A DNA stretch of 64,000 nt from Paraspadella gotoi (lineage: Eukaryota > Chaetognatha). The notes below the pieces were generated by a model. That model was given only the letters and a program-made list of their open reading frames with translations, made no database searches and had not been told where the DNA came from. This document shows positions 1-13,165 of the stretch, in pieces. The stretch is taken from positions 9,439,308-9,503,307 of the forward strand of contig CM119271.1 in the NCBI GenBank assembly GCA_051294375.1. Reading direction: 5' to 3'. Made by a program: the position numbers and the translations under genes. The first letter of the stretch is position 1. The number at the start of each line of letters is the position of its first letter.

Positions 1-755
1 AATCTCAAATAAAATCTCAATAAAATCTCAAATTCAAAATCTCAAATCCAAAATCTCAAATAAAATCTCAAATAAAATCTCAAATAAAATCTCAAATAAA
101 ATCTCATAAATTCAAATAAATCTCAAATAAAATCTCAAAATAAATCTCAATAAAATCTCAATAAATCTCAAATAAATCTCAAATAAAATCTCAAAATAAA
201 ATCTCAAATAATCTAAATAAATCTCCAAATAACAATCTCAATATCTCAAATAATCTCAAATAAAATCTCAAACTAAAATCTCAAATAAAATCTCAAATAA
301 AATCTCAACTAAATCTCAAATAAAATCTCAAAATAAAATCTCAATAAATCTCAAATAAAACTCAAATAAAATCTCAATAAATCTCAATAAAATCTCAAAT
401 AAATCTCAAAATAAAATCTCAAATAAAATGCTCAAATAAATCTCCAAATAAACATCTCAAATAAATCAAATAAAATCTCAATAAAATTCTCAAATAAATC
501 CTCAAATAAAATCTCAAATAAAATCTCAATAAAATCTCAATAAAATCTCAAATAAAATCCTCAATAAAAATCTCAAATAAAATCTCAAATAAATCTCAAA
601 AAATCTAAATAAAATCTCAAATAAATCCTCAAATAAAAATCTCAAATAAATCTCAAATAAAATCTCAAATAAAATCTCAAATAAAATCTCAAATAAAATC
701 TCAAATAAAATCTCAATAAATGCTCAATAAAATCTCAAATAAAATCTCAAATAAC
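1..755. repeat. 12-bp AT-rich satellite (AATAAAATCTCA)n
   Basis: The first ~755 bases are an imperfect tandem array of a roughly 12-bp unit, AATAAAATCTCA. Many 10-12 bp variants are produced by loss of one or two A residues. The array runs off the left edge of the window and stops abruptly at the sequence CTTCACGCTGG. No open reading frame crosses it. Confidence 0.95.
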
Positions 756-1355
756 TTCACGCTGGTGATCGACATTGAACTCATCGACGGACGCTTATTT
801 CGTTTCCTCTTTTTCGCCTTTTCTTTCGGAATATTAATTCGTTAGTTGTATAAAATGTTATTTGTTAATTTGTTGATAATTTTGTAATTTTAGAAATTGT
901 GCGTAGTTTAAAACAGAAATAGCGTTTGTCGCAATCTCAACTTTACCTTTTTTTTCCCCATAATCTTTTACAAACAAAGTATATATTATTTTTTATTTCT
1001 TTAAATTTATAAATTATAATATAATGCACAATGCATAATTTGAGCCTTTCGATTTGTTTCTTCTCTCTTCATCCCTCCCAACCTTATCACCCTATTTCTT
1101 TGCCTTTAACCCTTCATCTTTCTCTTCCTTTGATCTTCACCAAAACAAACATCTTCCCTCCACATTCCCCTTACTCCATCCTCCCTCCTTCTCTCCCTCC
1201 CTCCCTCTCCTCCCTCTCCCTTCCTCCCTCTTTTTTTTTATGACAAGAGTTTCTAATCTCGGATTAGACGAACTCGCGATGTCGCTTGACCTCTGACTAG
1301 AGTCTCCGATATTTCCAGAGATCTTCTTGACGACTCGATACACAAGAAGGAAGAG

Positions 1356-1370
1356 GCTCTCTCTCTCTCT

Positions 1371-1439
<69 letters not shown>
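1356..1439. repeat. (TC)n microsatellite
   Basis: About 84 bases of TC dinucleotide with two CC interruptions. Confidence 0.95.
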
Positions 1440-1444
<5 letters not shown>

Positions 1445-2609
1445 CCTTGACCCCAATTATTCATAAACAACGAACAAAATCTGAAATTTACTAAAAAAAA
1501 AAAAGTAATTCGACAGACGGACAGACAGACGCATAGACTCTTTAATAATTAACGAAGTTCGGTTGTCTGCCTTTCGCGTGGTTACAAAACGGAAGTCCAG
1601 ATTCGTCGTCGTTGTCGTTGTCGTCGTTGTCACTCGTGTCTCGTTCGATCTTTTGTTTCAGTCCGTGTGTCCGTCTGTCTGGAATCACGAGCCGACCCGA
1701 GGAATGAGGGAGGAGGGAGAGGGGGGGTGTTAGCGGTTCCATTGTTCCGATTAAAAGTTCGTCGATTTCGTCGTCGTCGTCGTCGTCGTCGTCGTCATCG
1801 TCAGTCATCGTCGAAGTCATTCACGGTTATTGTCATTATAGTTAATTAGTTATTATACGTTATGAATTGTCAATTAATTATCAATTGTCGTCGTCGTTTA
1901 TCCTCGTTTCTCACTTTTCTAACTGTCATCAATCATCAGTCAGCATCAATCAAAGTCTATTTGTCATTCCTGCTTGCATATTTCGTAATCGTTGTCAGCA
2001 TGAGTTGTCGTTCTCGTCGTTGTTATCGTCGTCGTCGTCGTCGTCGTCGTCGCAGATAGTGACTTTTGTGACTCGTGACTCGTGATCGATCGCTCTAAAT
2101 CCGTGAGCGACGACGACGACGACTAAAGCGGCGGCGGCGGCGGCGGCTGCGGCAGAGGCGGCGGCGGCTGCGGCCGGCGTCCGATTCCGTTGCCAGGAAA
2201 ATTGAAATTGCGACGAGACGACGCCGGACGTTGGGGAGAAAAGGGGGAGGGCAGGATGAGGGGGAAAGGAGAGTAGGGTTGTGAGTGAGAGGGGGGAGAG
2301 AAAGTGGGGACAAAGACCAAAAAAAATATAATAAACCAAATAAAAAAATAAAAAAAAAATAAACAAACAAACTTTACACAGCACGGAATTACGCATTGGA
2401 TTTCGACATCGAGAATAGTCTGCCGCTTTTGGCGGTCTGTTTGACGGTCTATTTGGCGGTCTGCTTCGCGGTTCGAGCCGCCGGAATGTCGGCCAAGAGT
2501 ATCGGCCGGAATGACGGATTATTTTGGCGGCCGGAAAAAAAGGCGACCGGATTCGCCGTCTCTTCGAAGCCTCCGGAAATTGGGAAAAAATGACGGGGAA
2601 CGTCTTTAT

Positions 2610-2725
2610 CTGGGATATGGTATGATGGTATGATGGTATATGGTATGGGGTAGGTGGTACGTGGTATATTATACGGAGTATATGGTACGGAGTAGGTGGT
2701 ATGCGGTATGTGGTATTTGATATGA
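2610..2725. repeat. TATGGTA-type degenerate minisatellite
   Basis: A run of short units related to TATGGTATGATGG and GGTAGGTGGTACG, without a fixed period. It looks like a slippage-generated minisatellite. Confidence 0.7.
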
Positions 2726-3198
2726 TTTACTTTGGTGTCATTACGACCTAAAATGATTGGAAAAGAATATTATTATGCAGCTTTCTTTTCCAGAAGCGCA
2801 TTGAATTTTGAAGGAAGAAACAACTTGGTGTTTTTCTAATATCATAATTAATAGTTTCATATTCTATGTATATTCTATTTTATATTCTATCGTCTCATAT
2901 TCTTTTTAATTTACGATAGTTTGTAAGTATTAAACGAACACGAATATTGAATAACATTTTTTTCCACCAATGACGGCGAAGGATAACGACGTCAATATTA
3001 TCGAGATTTTCGACGATGAAAAGAGAAGATCGCACGTTCGCCTCTCTATTCATTCGTTAGCTCTTCTGTTTTCTTTTCTTTTCTTTTCTTTTCTTTTATT
3101 TTCTCTTTTTTTCCTTTTTTTGGTTTTTCTCTCTTTTTTTAATTCCATTATTTTTCCTCCGCGATTTCGGGTTAATGAGTTCTTTTCACGGTGGAGAC

Positions 3199-3201
<3 letters not shown>

Positions 3202-3288
<87 letters not shown>
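3202..3288. repeat. (GA)n microsatellite
   Basis: About 86 bases of uninterrupted GA dinucleotide, flanked by a TTTTC-rich segment upstream (3069-3110). Confidence 0.95.
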
Positions 3289-3293
<5 letters not shown>

Positions 3294-3815
3294 AGTGAAC
3301 GTCAACGAGTCTGTCGTTCGGTTCACATGAAAAGATGTCGAATCACCGAAAACGCGATGACTTCATACGAATAGAGGGCGTGAGAGTTGAGATATCAATC
3401 GTGAGGACAAGTGAATGAATGAACGAAAGACCGAATGAACGAATGAAACAGAAAATGAACAAGGGAATCGAAGAAAGGAAGTAAATAATTTATTTGTTTT
3501 TCCAAAAATGATACATTTATTATTAATAAAAAAAAATAATTGCTCACCTAGTTTTCTTCCACGTAACGATTGATAACTATCACTCGTCATCGATTATAAA
3601 TCACCAAATCTGAATCATCTCGTCCGCTACAACACCCCGATCTCTTTGATGGCGACCCGTTCCCGTTCTTGCCTCTCATTTTTGTCGCTCAAATCGACCC
3701 ACAGACAAAAAAAAAAGGGAAATCATTTCCGCGATCGAAAAAATCGGCCATATTTTGCGAAAGCGCCCAGTTTCGGACTAAATTCAAAATTAAGCAAGTT
3801 TTTAAGTTCAAAAGT

Positions 3816-3965
3816 TAGATAAGGGTTAGGTTAGAAATTAGGGTTAGAGCTTAGGCTCGGGATTTGGTTAGCGATTTGGTTATAGATTAAAGTTTGGGAT
3901 AAGGGGTAGAGTTAGGGGAAAACGTTGAAATTAAATTCAAGGATTAGGAACGGAAAAGGAACGCT
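3816..3965. repeat. Degenerate TTAGGG-like tract
   Basis: Repeated GGTTAG, TTAGGG and GGTTTAG-like hexamers are interspersed with other bases. Similar degenerate tracts occur at 24965-25160 and 31200-31345, and in reverse complement at 51280-51410. They resemble decayed telomere-like sequence or a dispersed GGTTAGG-rich repeat. Confidence 0.55.
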
Positions 3966-4045
3966 CTCGGAAAATAATGCCGACACATCTTCAGTTTGTC
4001 AAATCCAGAATCCTTGACCGGGTTCGTTCTAACGAGAACGGAAAG

Positions 4046-4115
4046 CGGGGCTTAAGATTAAGCGGGGCTTAAGATTAAGCGAGGCTTAAGATTAAGATTA
4101 AGCGAGGCTTAAGAT
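4046..4115. repeat. 18-bp minisatellite (GCGGGGCTTAAGATTAA)
   Basis: Four imperfect tandem copies of a unit containing GGCTTAAGATTAAGCG. A TTAAG motif recurs in the spacing. Confidence 0.75.
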
Positions 4116-4862
4116 TTTGGGATAAAGTTTTTATTTGTCGGATTAAAAAGTTGACAGTTTTGGGATCTCGATCGCTTTCCTGGTTTTTCGATCTCTGAAG
4201 TGAGGATCGAAAAAACGTGGGGCTTTGATCGGAAAAGAGACGCGTCGATGGATAAAAGTGAATATGTGAATTTGAAGAAAAAAAATTGAATATTTGATTT
4301 TTGAGAAACATATTTTGAATTCTCAATTAAGATGTGATACTCCGTTTTTAGGACAAGGATTGCGTAAAGTCATGACATTTTTAATGATGACAATGGTGAC
4401 AATGATGACAATTGGATATTGTGTCATTCCGATTTAAAAAAAAAATAATTGAGGCTCACATTGATAAAGTTTGACGCTTTCACCACAAAGTTAAAATTCT
4501 GGTCAAATTGTCAATAAATAGACAATTAGACATTGATATCCATGATTCAGAAGTCAACTTTCCAATCGATCAAATAGGAAAATTAGAAAACCAAATAAAT
4601 ACATAAATAAACCCTTCGATCGATAAACTGACATACAAATTGATCTAAAGTGACGCATCAGATCGATAAAGTGACCAAGCTGTGATAGAAAAGTTGACGT
4701 TCGGATCGATTAAGCGAACCGATTCGATCTCATCTCAACTCTTTTCATCTCATCTCAACTCTTTTCATCTCATCTCGACTCTTTTCATCTCGACGGACGA
4801 GATATCAACGATGGACATCTCGAAATTCGCGATGATTAACGAGCGAAATCGAGTGAGAAGTT

Positions 4863-4983
<121 letters not shown>

Positions 4984-5296
4984 CCGTTTACGATTTATTT
5001 CCCTGTAATAATAGTCGTTTTGTTCAAAAATTCCACCTCAACGCAATAATTAACGTTGTTCCGAAGATTTGAAGACAGAAATCGAATTGTAATTGTTGTT
5101 GTTGTCGTCGTCGTCGTTGTTGTCATCCCCGTCATCGCCGACGCCCTCAAGCGGACGAGAAATATAAGTCGTTATTGTTGTTCGACGTATATTTCGGATT
5201 GTTTTCTATTTGTTTATTTAAACATGTCACAATTGTTCATTAGAATTAATTTTCTTTTTGAAAACTTCTAGAAAGCCCTATGCAATTGTAACAGGA

Positions 5297-5379
<83 letters not shown>

Positions 5380-5389
5380 TCTCTCTCCG
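5297..5389. repeat. (TC)n microsatellite
   Basis: TC dinucleotide array with a few TTT and CCT interruptions. Confidence 0.95.
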
Positions 5390-5844
5390 CCACGTTCGCG
5401 ATCGCGATATACGATTTTTTCGCCCCAAAAAATTTTTTCGTCGAATTTCGTGAATTATTCATCCCGTCATCTCTCTGTCTCTGTCCGGGAAACGGCTCTC
5501 TGTCTCTCTCTCTACCTCTCTGTCTCTATCTGGTAGAACGTCTCTATCAAGAATAGGGCACGGAAACCTGTTGTGATTTTAGAGGCCGAGCAGGAGAGGT
5601 GCTGGGAGATGCAGGGATAGGGCCGTTTTAGAAAGGTAAAATAGGAAAGAGAGATAGGCGGGCGAAGGAAGGAGCAGGGCGTTATCCTGGAGGCCTTTTT
5701 TAAAAAATAGCCCATTGTGGGGCCGTAGTAGGCATGTGCATTGTAAAATGTCCATTGTATATGAGTGTGTGTGTGAGACAGCTCAGGTTTCCGTGTGAAG
5801 AGGGCGTGAGTGCGAAAACGATTATAATACGAACACGCGTGTGT

Positions 5845-5977
5845 TGTTTTGTTTCGTCATTTAGTAGAGCGATTAGCCAATCATTTTGTTTTGTTTCGTC
5901 AATTAGTAGAGCGATTAGCCAACCATTTTGTTTTGTTTCGTCAATTAGTAGAGCGATTAGCCAACCATTTTGTTTTG
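5845..5977. repeat. 42-bp minisatellite, three copies
   Basis: Three near-identical tandem copies of a 42-bp unit containing TAGTAGAGCGATTAGCCAA. Because 42 is a multiple of three, two frames stay open on both strands. The minus-strand version encodes a repeated 14-residue segment (WLIALLIDETKQNG). This looks like a by-product of the period, not a gene. Confidence 0.85.
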
Positions 5978-6828
5978 TCTTCGTCGTGGCTTTCGTCAAT
6001 TGTTAAGGCATTCCAAATTGAAGTATGCCGGCTGTAATTTAAAATTAAAGAGACATTAGGTTCTCATTAGTATCTTACCCTAAGATTCTTAATTACATTT
6101 GAACAAAACTTCGTCCAAAATTCTATTTTGAATTTTAGTATAAAACAAATCGTATAAAAAGGATCTCTTATATTGATTAATGTTTCCAATCCACGTAACT
6201 TCATATCCAAAGACCGTCCTCTTTTCTTTCCCGAAAATTCCGACCCCGGCGAACGAAGATATTGTCCCCGATATCCATACGTCAGTCCGTCCGTCCATCC
6301 GTCTTTCGCTCCATGGATTTTCCGCTTCGTGATGACGAACGACGAGCGATCGACGAGAAATTTATCGATATTAGACGAAAGACTATTTTGGTCATCGTCA
6401 TCGCATTGTAAAGCAAATATAATATATATATATATATTGTAAAGCAAATGTTAAGACTGAGTAATGCAGTGGGTATTTGGAGTAATTGAGTAATTAGTAG
6501 ACCAAAACGGAATCTTCCATCTTCATCGAAAATAATTTTGTTATATTTGAACATAACAAACCTTGTGGAATGACAATGACGATTAACGACTATCAATTTA
6601 TGAACATTTACATTTTTCACTTTAAGTGTTTGAAAATTTCAAGCCCGAAAATTTTTTCACGAGAAATTTGTTCCACTATTTAGAGAACCTTTTTATTGAT
6701 TCTTTTTTATTTATATCTCGATTGTGATAATTTTGTATTTTAAAAATTTAACAAATGCCAAAGAAAAAGTTTTTAAAAAGCATTTTGTAAAAAACTCGGC
6801 TTTCCAAGATATAGGGAGAGAGAAAATA

Positions 6829-6878
<50 letters not shown>

Positions 6879-7196
6879 CCGACGAATATTAAAACTGCGA
6901 CGCGAAGCGATTACGGAGAGAAAGAAGAGACGAAGAAAATGAAGGGGAAGAAAAAAAAGATTGAAGGGGAGAGGGAGAAAGAGATTTATCGAGAACGAAG
7001 TAGATTTAGAAGGAGAGAAGTAGATTTACAGGGAGAATTAATCTTCGTTTTTAACAAAAGAAAGAATTTTGATAAATAAAGCAATAAATAAGAAAAATAA
7101 AGTTATTCATAAAATATTCTCTGCGTTATTACCTAAGCAATAAGCATGATTTTGTCGAGAAAAGAATTAATTGAGCCGTCCGGAGATGAGAGAGAA

Positions 7197-7220
7197 GTAG
7201 AGAGAGAGAGACGAGAGGAG

Positions 7221-7287
<67 letters not shown>

Positions 7288-7447
7288 GTCATAACTGATC
7301 GTCGATTAGTTACTTGATGAACTGGAATTTTGAAGGTGTGAGACGTCGTCGTCGTTGTCGTTTTCGTCGTCGTCGTCGTCGTCGTCGTCGAAAACGCATT
7401 AAGCCGCGCCCCCAACGGTGACGAGAATCGTGATTCTTCATCCACAA

Positions 7448-7525
<78 letters not shown>

Positions 7526-7558
7526 TCTCTCTCTCTCTATCTCTCTCTCTCTCTCTCA
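7197..7558. repeat. Cluster of (GA)n, (GTC)n and (TC)n microsatellites
   Basis: GA tracts at 7197-7286, a (GTC)n tract at about 7342-7392 and a TC tract at 7451-7558 lie within 360 bases. Between them are short unique segments without a coding signal. Confidence 0.9.
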
Positions 7559-8832
7559 TATCCCTTTCGGCGCGATATTTTAATCATGATCACCTGAACC
7601 TTCGGACCATGAGGACGTTGCGGCGAAGGAACACCCACTCATCATCTCGAGGCCTCCTCTTCCTCCTCTTTATATACTTATATGTACCCATATCCATTTC
7701 TCCGCTCTTCCTCCTCCTCTTCCTCATTACCCGAACAAGATGTTCACTATTTAATCTTCTTTCCTCCTCCTTTTCTTCCTCCTCTTCCTCTTCCTCCTCC
7801 TCTTCCTCCTCTCTTTTTTTTCTTTTCTTCCTCCAATTTTTTTTTCTTCTCTCCATCCCCTTTTTTTCTGTAGATTTTTTACATTTTCTTTCTTTCTATA
7901 TTTCAGTTTCTCTCTCTTTCTTTTTTTTCTTTGTTTCTCTCTTTCTTTCTTTCCTTTTTTCTTTCTCTCTCTCTCTCTCTGTCTCTCTCTCTGTCTCTCT
8001 CTCTCTCTCTCTCTAGACCAACTTACGAAATATTTTCATAGTTTGATCAAAATGCTCATGCCAATAATAATTTTCTTTTCTACCATCCACTGGAACTTTC
8101 CCTTTCCTCCCCCATTAAATTCCACCCTCCACCTTCTCCCCTCCTCTTCCTCTTCCTCCTCCTCCTACTCTTCAACTTTCCTACCATTTCTTCTTCCGTT
8201 TCACGAAAGAAATTTTCAAGTTAATGACCCACGAAAAAAGTTGGAATGACTCAGCTCGGCGGGCAGCGTCGGCGGCGGATTGCGGCTGCGTCGGCGACCG
8301 GCTGCGGCGTCCGGCGGCGGATAAGTCGTCAAGACAACCCGAGTGTCGCCGATTAAGAATCGCTTCGGCGTTAAGTATTAAATTTGGTTAGAGAATATAC
8401 TATTAAAAAAGATAATATCTTAATATACTTTTATATTATTCATCGCCTTTCACTTCGCACAATCTTCGACTTTTTGTTTTAATTTGAATTAAGATCTAAC
8501 GATTTGAATATTAGTAATAGTCATATTAATTTCCTTTCCAGCCAAAATTTCATATTTATTTGTCATTTTTATTATTTTATGAAAGTTTAAAAAAATAAAT
8601 CTTATCCCATTTGAAGAATTTCTTTTTCTCGCAGTAACAAACTTTTTCGTTCACAAAAATCACGATCTTTTGTTTTCTAGTCATCGTGGCGTCCGCTTTA
8701 AGCGAGACGACGGTCGCTCGGTACAGACGAACAAATAACAAAAGAGCAAAGCGAATTCATGATTTAACGATATGAATTAGGTATTAGGGTGGAGTGATGA
8801 AAAGATTGAGCGAATGAAACATTTTTTGCTGC

Positions 8833-9280
8833 TTAAGAGGAAAGGTCATTCAGCTTCACTATTCATAAACTTTTATGTATTACAGCTATCACGTCAAGAA
8901 ATACATCGTAGTCATCAGTTATCACAAAAAAATTCCTTTTTTCTTTATATGTAAACATTCTGTTTTAAATAATTTTTTTTTAATCGGTAAATGAGAAAAG
9001 TATAAAATTAAATTTTAAAAAGATCTTTTTTTATCTGGTTGTTAAAAAATTGTAGGTAAAAAGTTAAAACACGGTAAAGAGAAATTTTGAAGGAAAGAGT
9101 TAAACAATTAATCTTGTCACTCGGTTGGATTTCCAATTGTGAACAAAATCTTTGGTTAAATAGATGGTAAAGAAATTCGAGCTCCACTGAATCTACACTG
9201 AATTTGAAGAGTTGCAGCCTAAATGACTGTAAGAATTTTGAATTAAAAATTTGTTTAGGAATCTTAAAAAACATTTGTAG
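8833..9280 (+). repeat. Left half of a dispersed repeat split by the Penelope insertion
   Basis: This segment, from GAGGAAAGGTCATTCAGC to CATTTGTAG, aligns by eye to 18382-18840. The second half of the same repeat resumes at 13832. The interruption is exactly the Penelope-like element. The repeat has no long ORF. What kind of element it is remains unknown. Confidence 0.8.
9265..9280. repeat. Left target-site duplication of the Penelope-like element
   Basis: The 16-mer TAAAAAACATTTGTAG is repeated exactly at 13816-13831 on the other side of the element. The uninterrupted paralogue near 18825-18838 carries the related single site CTTAAACATTTGTAAAA. Confidence 0.8.
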
Positions 9281-9450
9281 ACATTGTGTATAAACTATCA
9301 ATTTCGTTGCGTTTTGAAGTTTAGGAGAAAAAACAATTTATTTGTTTTTATCAACGAATTGTATTATTGGTAAGACATGTTTCGACTCTTGAGTTTTAGA
9401 GTCTTCATCAGTTATGACAATCAATATATTTTACTCTTTAACATTAGTTT

Positions 9451-9488
<38 letters not shown>

Positions 9489-9588
9489 AAAAGAGGGAGT
9501 TTCCAACAAAGAATTGAGCAAAGGACAGTGGTCAGATATGAGGACAGGTGAAGGTAAGATCAGGGGAAGAAGTTGGGTGAAATTTGAA

Positions 9589-9632
<44 letters not shown>

Positions 9633-9854
9633 AGGGTAAGAGAAAATCTTTACATTTTTTGTAAATGTATAACAATGATAGAGAAATAAAATAACAAACT
9701 TAATAGTTAAACTAATAGTAACATTGTAAAATAAATTAATGAGTTAAAGAAGTTGAAATTGAAATAGAAGAATAAGTGATGAGGGATAGGTAAGTAAAGA
9801 GTTAGTGAAAATTAAGTTGAGAGAAAGAGCTCAAAATGAGCTGGCCCCCCCCCC
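9281..9854 (-). repeat. PLE terminal repeat, copy 1 (direct, full)
   Basis: The repeat contains the hammerhead ribozyme, two GA tracts (about 9452-9484 and 9593-9629) and a terminal C-run. It ends next to the palindrome GAGCTCAAAATGAGCT-like segment at 9829-9844. It is the 3-prime repeat relative to the minus-strand ORF. Confidence 0.85.
9366..9422 (-). ncRNA. Hammerhead ribozyme, PLE copy 1
   Basis: On the minus strand the core CTGATGA is followed by a 6-bp stem II (GACTCT/AGAGTC), then GAAA, then the minimal 2-bp stem III CATGT, and the cleavage triplet GTC. Stem I can form from TAA/TTA plus ATTG/CAAT with an internal loop. This is the type I architecture with very short stem III known for Penelope-associated hammerheads. 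One extra A lies between the CTGATGA box and stem II. Confidence 0.9.
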
Positions 9855-9891
9855 GGGTTGGCAAAGGTGGGACGTTTGCGATAGGCTCGGG

Positions 9892-12781
9892 TCATTGGCT
9901 TGTCATGGGCTGAGAAGATATGACTGTGGAGTGTGACATTTCGGGACCTGGTAGTGATCCTCCTGGGAAAATGCCTAACGCCACTCGAATATCTCTCTGG
10001 CCTGATAGGCCTGCCGATGGCCCTCCTCTCACCTGACGGTGAGGTGGGCGATTGCCTGTTCTTGCCTGCTTTGGTGCAGGAGATACAGACTCCTCTCCCT
10101 CCTCCTGTAGCCGTCGTTTTGGACGACGCCCAGTGTGAGAAGAGTCATGCCAGGTTGCTACAGGCTCGGGAGAGGTATCGTCGTCCATTGCCTGCTGGGA
10201 GGTCTCCGCCTGACCCGTTGAGTGGGGGCAGGGGAATCACCGTGCGGTTGGGGCGGCTCTGGGCGTTCCCACACCAACTTGATAAGCGAATCATAGCTTG
10301 GAGGGAGATCGAAGCGTCCTCCATCACGGTTCAGAGAGGGCTCGAGGGCTTTGATGTAGATAGCCTCTCTAATACCTCTTGAAAACCAATTTTGGTCATG
10401 GGACAGCACGAGGCAGTCCGTCTCTCTAAACAGATGGCCAGAGGCTACAGAGTGCTCTGAGATAGCTGACAGGTAGTGACCTCGTGAGTCACGGTAAGGT
10501 TTCGTATGTTGCTTGAACCGATCTGAGAGAGATTTTCCTGTCTCGCCCACGTATGCTGCTGTGCAGGTGGTGGTTTCCCTTGCCTGCACAGGCCGCCCAA
10601 TAGACGGCTCCTGATTGTTCGTTCTGGGGATTTTGTCTTTCGGTTTCACCAGTTGCTCACGTAGAGAACGCGGGTCGTCACTGAAGTGGAGATCCCCTGC
10701 TTTGCCAGCACCCGCACCAAAGCTTCAGTGATCCCCTGGTGGTAGAGGGAGGACAAGTGACCCACGTTCTTGAGACGCTTCTGCTTATCTCCCATTTGCG
10801 CTGTGGTGGGCGCGGTTGGTCCTTCAGCAGCAAGGTCCCGTTCTTCCTCCTGGGGGGGAGGTTGAACCTGCGTTAGCGGCTACTTGGGCAGCCCCTTGGT
10901 GGCCACTGCCCTCAGCTTGGTTCTGCCGGAACCTAGCCTTCTCGAATGCCCACAGAGGGTAACCATTGAGCGCCAAGGCTCTTTTGACATGCTCAAGCTC
11001 GGCGGCCTGGAGCTCGGGGTCGACGGAATCAGAAGAGCTCTCCTGGTAAGGGATCTGACTGTGGCGAGCTTGTGTGACAAGGGGGCGTGCGAATCAAAGG
11101 GAATGTATTGATCAGTATGCGTTGGTTTGCGATAGACAGAAAACTCCAATGAGCCGCCCTCTTTGCGCTTTATAAGCACATCGAGCATTGGAATTTTACC
11201 ATTCTCCTCTTTTTCACACGTCCACTTGATACTCGCTTCGATGCCGTTCAAGTGTGTTAGTAAGGGCTCAACGAGATCCCTTTGCACAGCCAGGATGGTA
11301 TCGTCTGCTTTCCGATACCAGAAGAGACTGACTCTGCCCCATGCAGAGATCGAAAAGAAGCCAAAGCTTCCACCTCATAGTCCTCCATATAGAAATCTGC
11401 CAGAGGACTTGAGGTTGATTTGCCCATCCCTAACACCAGGCTGGGCATAGTACCGTCCATCGAACCTGAAGTACGCCAGTTCCAGGTCGAGCCGCAGCAG
11501 TTCCATGATATCATCCAATTGGATTGGCGTACGCTCGTGTAACAACCGGTCTCCCTTCAGGCGGCGTTCTGCGGATGCTAACGCCAGTCCCTGAGGGAGT
11601 GTTAGTGAACATACTTTTTAAGTCACACGAGACCAAGAGATGACTATCGGGCACTATGATATGCTGGAGCTTTTCTGTCAGATCGAGAGAATTTTTGAGG
11701 TGGTGTTGGTTTCCGACAAGAGGAGTGAGAATGCGTCCCAACTCCTTCGTCATTCCATTGAAAATGGAATTGCGGGCCGATACGATAGGGCGTAACGGTA
11801 AATCGGGCTTATGAACCTTCGGCTGACCGAAGAAAAGAGGCGGCTGCGTTGAGTCAGGGTTGACTCTATGGAATACTGCCGGGGAACAGTATTCGCGAAA
11901 TTGCTTGTCACCGTCTGGATCTTAACTCTGTAAGCAAGAGTAGGATCCTTGTCAAGGGTTTATACGTCTCCTTGTCCGATAGCATTTTCGTAACCTTGGA
12001 CTTATAGTCTTGAGTGTTCATAACCACTGCAGCTCGCCCCTTATCTGCGGGGTGAACCATGATAGCTTGATTGCGCCTGAGTGAGGCAATGGCCTTGCGC
12101 TCACTCTTACCAACATTAGAAGGCGGCGGAACTCGTTTGCATTGAGTATTCTTGCCGCCCCTGCCCGAAGGGTAGCCGCCGCTTCGGCCGTTGATCTAGG
12201 AGCCGGGCTCCTGTTTCAACGCCGACGATGAGGTCAATAACAGGGATTTTAAAGGGTGTTGGAACAAAAGACAGACCTTTTCTTAAGATTGTATCTTCAT
12301 CTTTCGACAGTTCATGGGAGGAGTGATTGGAGAGCCAACACTCCTGGGCTTTGACGACTTCATCACTGGAGAGGTGGAAAAGTTCGTTGCGCCGGCGCTG
12401 GCGTCTATCCTTTTCGAGAACTTCCTGAGCGTGGCACCAGCGAAGTTGTTCCAACTTCCGTTTCTGTCTTTCTTTTGTTGCTTGAAATACCCGGGCGGCG
12501 TCGCTTTCGATTCGTCGCTGCCATTGGCCCATCTCTTCAGGCGAGAGGAGGTGGGCCAATGAGTTGAAAAGGCGTTGACGTTCGGGGCGTAGGCGCGCGA
12601 GCTGCCCATGGCATCGATCAATGAAGTTTGAAAGGAGACGTCTTCTTGTTTGTTCGATGACGTTTCTGTCTTTGTTCCGTTTCGAATTATGATAGACGTG
12701 GATGGCGCGCGGGATTACGCCATATTTGCGACAGGCAAGGGAGAAGTGCAAGTGATTGTACCAACGTGAGAGAGCTTTCAA
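9892..12781 (-). pseudogene. Penelope-like reverse transcriptase / GIY-YIG endonuclease, frame-disrupted
   Basis: In minus-strand order this was one long ORF. The N-terminal part (12781-12116) is a basic segment typical of these elements and begins at the ATG at 12781. A conserved ADKG-type segment follows at about 12055-12070. The reverse transcriptase fingers and palm lie at 11850-10880, with GQPKVHKP-like, SCDLKSMFTN and ADDTILAVQ motifs. The C-terminal GIY-YIG nuclease lies at 10560-10300, containing AYVGETGKSL, RFKQH and a downstream RE-x-IYIK segment. Several frameshifts and stops separate these pieces. The catalytic box, normally Y(V/A)DD, reads RKADD here (near 11315). Loss of the aromatic residue plus the breaks argue the copy is dead. 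A short serine/arginine-rich tail continues to about 9892. Confidence 0.88.
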
Positions 12782-12836
12782 ATGTTGGAGAGTTTATTAA
12801 TTGACGCTTTTACGGACTGGTTTGTTTGATTGGTAG

Positions 12837-13133
12837 ACATTGTGTATAAACTATCAATTTCGTTGCGTTTTAAGTTTAGGAGAAAAAACAATTTATTTGT
12901 TTTTATCAACGAATTGTATTATTGGTAAGACATGTTTCGACTCTTGAGTTTTAGAGTCTTCATCAGTTATGACAATCAATATTTTTACTCTTTAACATTA
13001 GTTTAGAAGAGAGAGAGAAGAGAGAGAGAGAGAGACAGAAAAGAGGGAGTTCCAACAAAGAATTGAGCAAAGGACAGTGGTCAGATATGAGGACAGGTGA
13101 AGGTAAGATCAGGGAAGAAGTTGGGTGAAATTG

Positions 13134-13165
<32 letters not shown>

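Noticed and set aside
1995-2396. 133-codon minus-strand frame with poly-Ala, poly-Val and poly-Asp
   Set aside because: Its length comes from (CGG)n and (CGT)n repeats. No domain or splice context is visible.
2396-2593. 65-codon plus-strand frame with a hydrophobic stretch
   Set aside because: It starts at TTG, not ATG. The hydrophobic part comes from an imperfect GGCGGTCTGTTT repeat, and no other support is seen.
3000-3374. 134-codon frame containing repeated Arg-Glu
   Set aside because: The (GA)n tract translates as RERERE. Similar frames occur at every GA microsatellite in the window and are all artefacts.
5700-5999. 99-codon minus-strand frame with a 14-residue repeat
   Set aside because: The 42-bp minisatellite period keeps the frame open. 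No start context or homology is visible.
7609-8016. 135-codon Ser/Leu/Phe-rich frame
   Set aside because: Translation of TCC and TC repeats only.
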